From SZUA-217 sp034658975 (lineage in GTDB: Bacteria; Actinomycetota; Acidimicrobiia; Spongiisociales; ZC4RG35), in assembly GCA_034658975.1 (NCBI GenBank), contig JAYEGJ010000109.1, forward strand, positions 1 to 7,955: a stretch of 7,955 nt of DNA. The letters run 5' to 3'. Below, in pieces: positions 7,404-7,955 of the stretch; the first letter of the stretch is position 1; each line of letters begins with the position of its first letter. Made by a program: the position numbers and the translations under genes. The notes under the pieces were generated by a model. That model was given only the letters and a program-made list of their open reading frames with translations. It was not told where the DNA came from and did no database searches.

Positions 7404-7752
7404 GTTGCGCCATTGCAGGTGCAAGCGCTTCGCGAAGTTCCTCGAGACGCTCGGGCACCAGGCGGTAGTGGACCCACCTTCCCTCCTTGGTGCCGACGAT
7501 GAGACCGGCCTCGCGCAGGATCTTGAGGTGATGGGAGACCGTCGGTTGCGTCAGACCCAGGGGCGACTCGAGGTCACACCCGCAGGCGCGACCGTTGGGC
7601 GCTGCGGCGAGCATCGACACGATTCTGAGGCGGACCGGATCGGCAAGGGCGCTGAGCACGGGTGCCATCTCTGTGGCGGATCGATCGTCGATCTCACCGT
7701 CGAACAAAGGCGTGCAGCAGTAATCCATTCGTTCGTTGACATTAGCTGACAT
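7396..7752 (-). CDS. ArsR/SmtB-family metal(loid)-responsive repressor
   Basis: A 118-residue winged-helix regulator of the ArsR/SmtB family, whose dimers leave DNA when they bind metal or metalloid. The helix-turn-helix is at about residues 67-85 (LTQPTVSHHLKILREAGLI) and the beta-wing at 89-98 (KEGRWVHYRL). The segment LADPVRLRIVSML (36-48) is the usual dimer-core helix. Cysteines lie at 12-13 (MDYCCTP) and at 57 and 59 (RACGCDLE). A Cys-Cys pair near the N-terminus plus a Cys before the recognition helices matches the arrangement of the Corynebacterium glutamicum arsenite sensor (Cys15, Cys16, Cys55), so As(III)/Sb(III) sensing is the best guess; Cd or Pb cannot be excluded. I chose ATG 7750-7752 because a GATAAT -10 lies 7 nt upstream. 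ATG 7761 and TTG 7767 overlap or precede that element. The gene diverges from a Cys-rich micropeptide gene and probably controls it and itself. Confidence 0.93.
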   Translation of the reverse strand: MSANVNERMDYCCTPLFDGEIDDRSATEMAPVLSALADPVRLRIVSMLAAAPNGRACGCDLESPLGLTQPTVSHHLKILREAGLIVGTKEGRWVHYRLVPERLEELREALAPAMAQPV

Positions 7753-7764
7753 ATCGACCATTAT
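7736..7764 (+). promoter_or_regulatory. Promoter of the Cys-rich micropeptide gene
   Basis: TTGACA (7736-7741), a perfect -35 hexamer, is followed after 17 bp by CATTAT (7759-7764), a 4 of 6 match to TATAAT. The expected start near 7771 gives a leader of about 30 nt with a ribosome binding site. The -35 lies inside the first codons of the divergent ArsR-family gene. This is the best sigma-70-like promoter in the window. Confidence 0.55.
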
Positions 7765-7787
7765 CAATGCATAGACGGTTATCGATG
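7753..7787. promoter_or_regulatory. Candidate ArsR operator between the divergent genes
   Basis: TTATCAATG (7761-7769) and TTATCGATG (7779-7787) are near-identical direct repeats 18 bp apart. A related TATCGA lies at 7752-7757. The near-palindrome TCAATGCATAGA sits at 7764-7775. The elements overlap the -10 regions of both promoters, so a bound repressor would block both. ArsR operators are usually imperfect inverted repeats containing ATCAA/TTGAT-like half-sites, so the exact bound sequence is uncertain. Confidence 0.4.
7760..7765 (-). promoter_or_regulatory. -10 element of the ArsR-family gene
   Basis: On the minus strand GATAAT matches TATAAT at 5 of 6 positions and ends 7 nt before the ATG at 7752, suiting a leaderless message. 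No strong -35 is present (TTCATC at 18 bp). It overlaps the -10 of the divergent promoter. Confidence 0.42.
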
Positions 7788-7794
7788 AAAGGAG
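7788..7794 (+). promoter_or_regulatory. Strong ribosome binding site of the micropeptide gene
   Basis: AAAGGAG lies 6 nt before the ATG at 7801, close to ideal spacing. It is the best-placed Shine-Dalgarno in the window and is a main reason for accepting the 16-codon reading frame as translated. Confidence 0.65.
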
Positions 7795-7800
7795 TTCACG

Positions 7801-7851
7801 ATGACCATTCGCATGATCGATGGCGGATGTGGTTGCGACTGCGACTGCTGA
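7801..7851 (+). CDS. Cysteine-rich 16-residue micropeptide (MTIRMIDGGCGCDCDC)
   Basis: A 16-codon reading frame ending in TGA. The last seven residues, CGCDCDC, alternate four cysteines with Gly and Asp, a layout suited to binding soft metal or metalloid ions. The coding DNA contains a tandem TGCGAC repeat. It has an AAAGGAG ribosome binding site at ideal spacing and a TTGACA/CATTAT promoter, and it diverges from the ArsR-family gene whose likely operator covers its promoter. The CGCD tetrapeptide also occurs in the regulator's own cysteine loop. Two roles fit. It may be a metal(loid)-binding or signalling peptide induced by metal. Alternatively it may be a leader peptide whose Cys codons sense cysteine supply and control the next gene, as polycysteine short ORFs do in mycobacteria. 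I do not recognise a named family. Translation is well supported by signals, but a frame this short may still be chance. Confidence 0.6.
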   Translation: MTIRMIDGGCGCDCDC

Positions 7852-7881
7852 TCGAGTGAGAGGCGAGGAGTCTGCTGATTG

Positions 7882-7955
7882 ATGCCGTTGCTCAGATCGG
7901 CGGCCAGACGCGCCAGTCGCAAGGACGAGGTTTCGCCACTCCTGGTGCGGAATGG
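7882..7955 (+). CDS. Start of an unidentified gene after the micropeptide, cut by the window edge
   Basis: From ATG 7882 (or TTG 7879, in frame) 24 codons stay open to the right edge. The product starts MPLLRSAARRASRKDEVSP and is strongly basic. A GGCGAGGAG ribosome binding site (7862-7870) is 8 nt before the TTG or 11 nt before the ATG, and the frame starts about 30 bp after the micropeptide stop, so the two would share a transcript. Too little is present to name a family. If the ArsR link holds, resistance, efflux or metal-handling functions are candidates, but nothing in these codons shows that. Confidence 0.38.
   Translation, partial: MPLLRSAARRASRKDEVSPLLVRN

Noticed and set aside
7801..7851. 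Methanobactin precursor, because it starts MTIR and is Cys-rich
   Set aside because: Known MbnA precursors are about twice as long with a CxxxC-type core, and no MbnB/MbnC-type genes are in view; the MTIR match is only four residues.
7849..7878. TGA of the micropeptide read as selenocysteine, extending the frame to a second TGC TGA at 7873-7878
   Set aside because: I see no convincing bacterial SECIS-type hairpin just after the TGA, and a ribosome binding site for another frame sits in the would-be extension.

Overview
The window looks like chromosomal DNA of a high-GC actinobacterium. GC-ending codons dominate the genes, there is a DUF222/13E12-type protein and a sterol/lipid-type cytochrome P450, and several genes lack a Shine-Dalgarno sequence but carry a -10-like hexamer 6-10 nt before the start codon, as leaderless actinobacterial genes do. 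An Acidimicrobiia-like lineage is my guess; nothing here proves it.

Minus-strand block (1-2899): an alkaline-phosphatase-superfamily phosphodiesterase (1796-2899) overlaps a complete cytochrome P450 (549-1799) by four bases (ATGA), so the two are probably translationally coupled. After an 82-bp gap comes the N-terminal part of a DUF222 protein that runs off the left edge (1-466).

Plus-strand block (2958-7376): two tandem paralogous membrane-anchored proteins with Asp-box (BNR-like) repeats (2958-4733 and 4798-6477), then a HpaG/HpcE-like fumarylacetoacetate-hydrolase-family enzyme (6495-7376). The block diverges from the minus-strand block across a short AT-richer spacer (2900-2957). The start regions of the two paralogs are conserved at DNA level (12 of 14 bases, plus a shared upstream TAC-TTT element).

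Right end (7383-7955): an ArsR-family metalloregulator (7396-7752, minus) with a Cys-Cys pair near its N-terminus and a CGCD loop. It diverges from a 16-codon gene, MTIRMIDGGCGCDCDC (7801-7851), which has a strong ribosome binding site and a good promoter (TTGACA, 17 bp, CATTAT). The -10 elements of the two divergent promoters overlap, and the same spacer holds TTATC[A/G]ATG repeats 18 bp apart, a plausible shared operator. A further truncated reading frame with its own AGGAG starts 30 bp after the micropeptide. This ArsR / cysteine-rich micropeptide pair is the most promising candidate for an undescribed system. It could be a metal(loid)-responsive micropeptide or a cysteine-sensing leader peptide.

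There is no gene-free stretch longer than 300 bases. I see no tRNA, rRNA, CRISPR array or insertion sequence.
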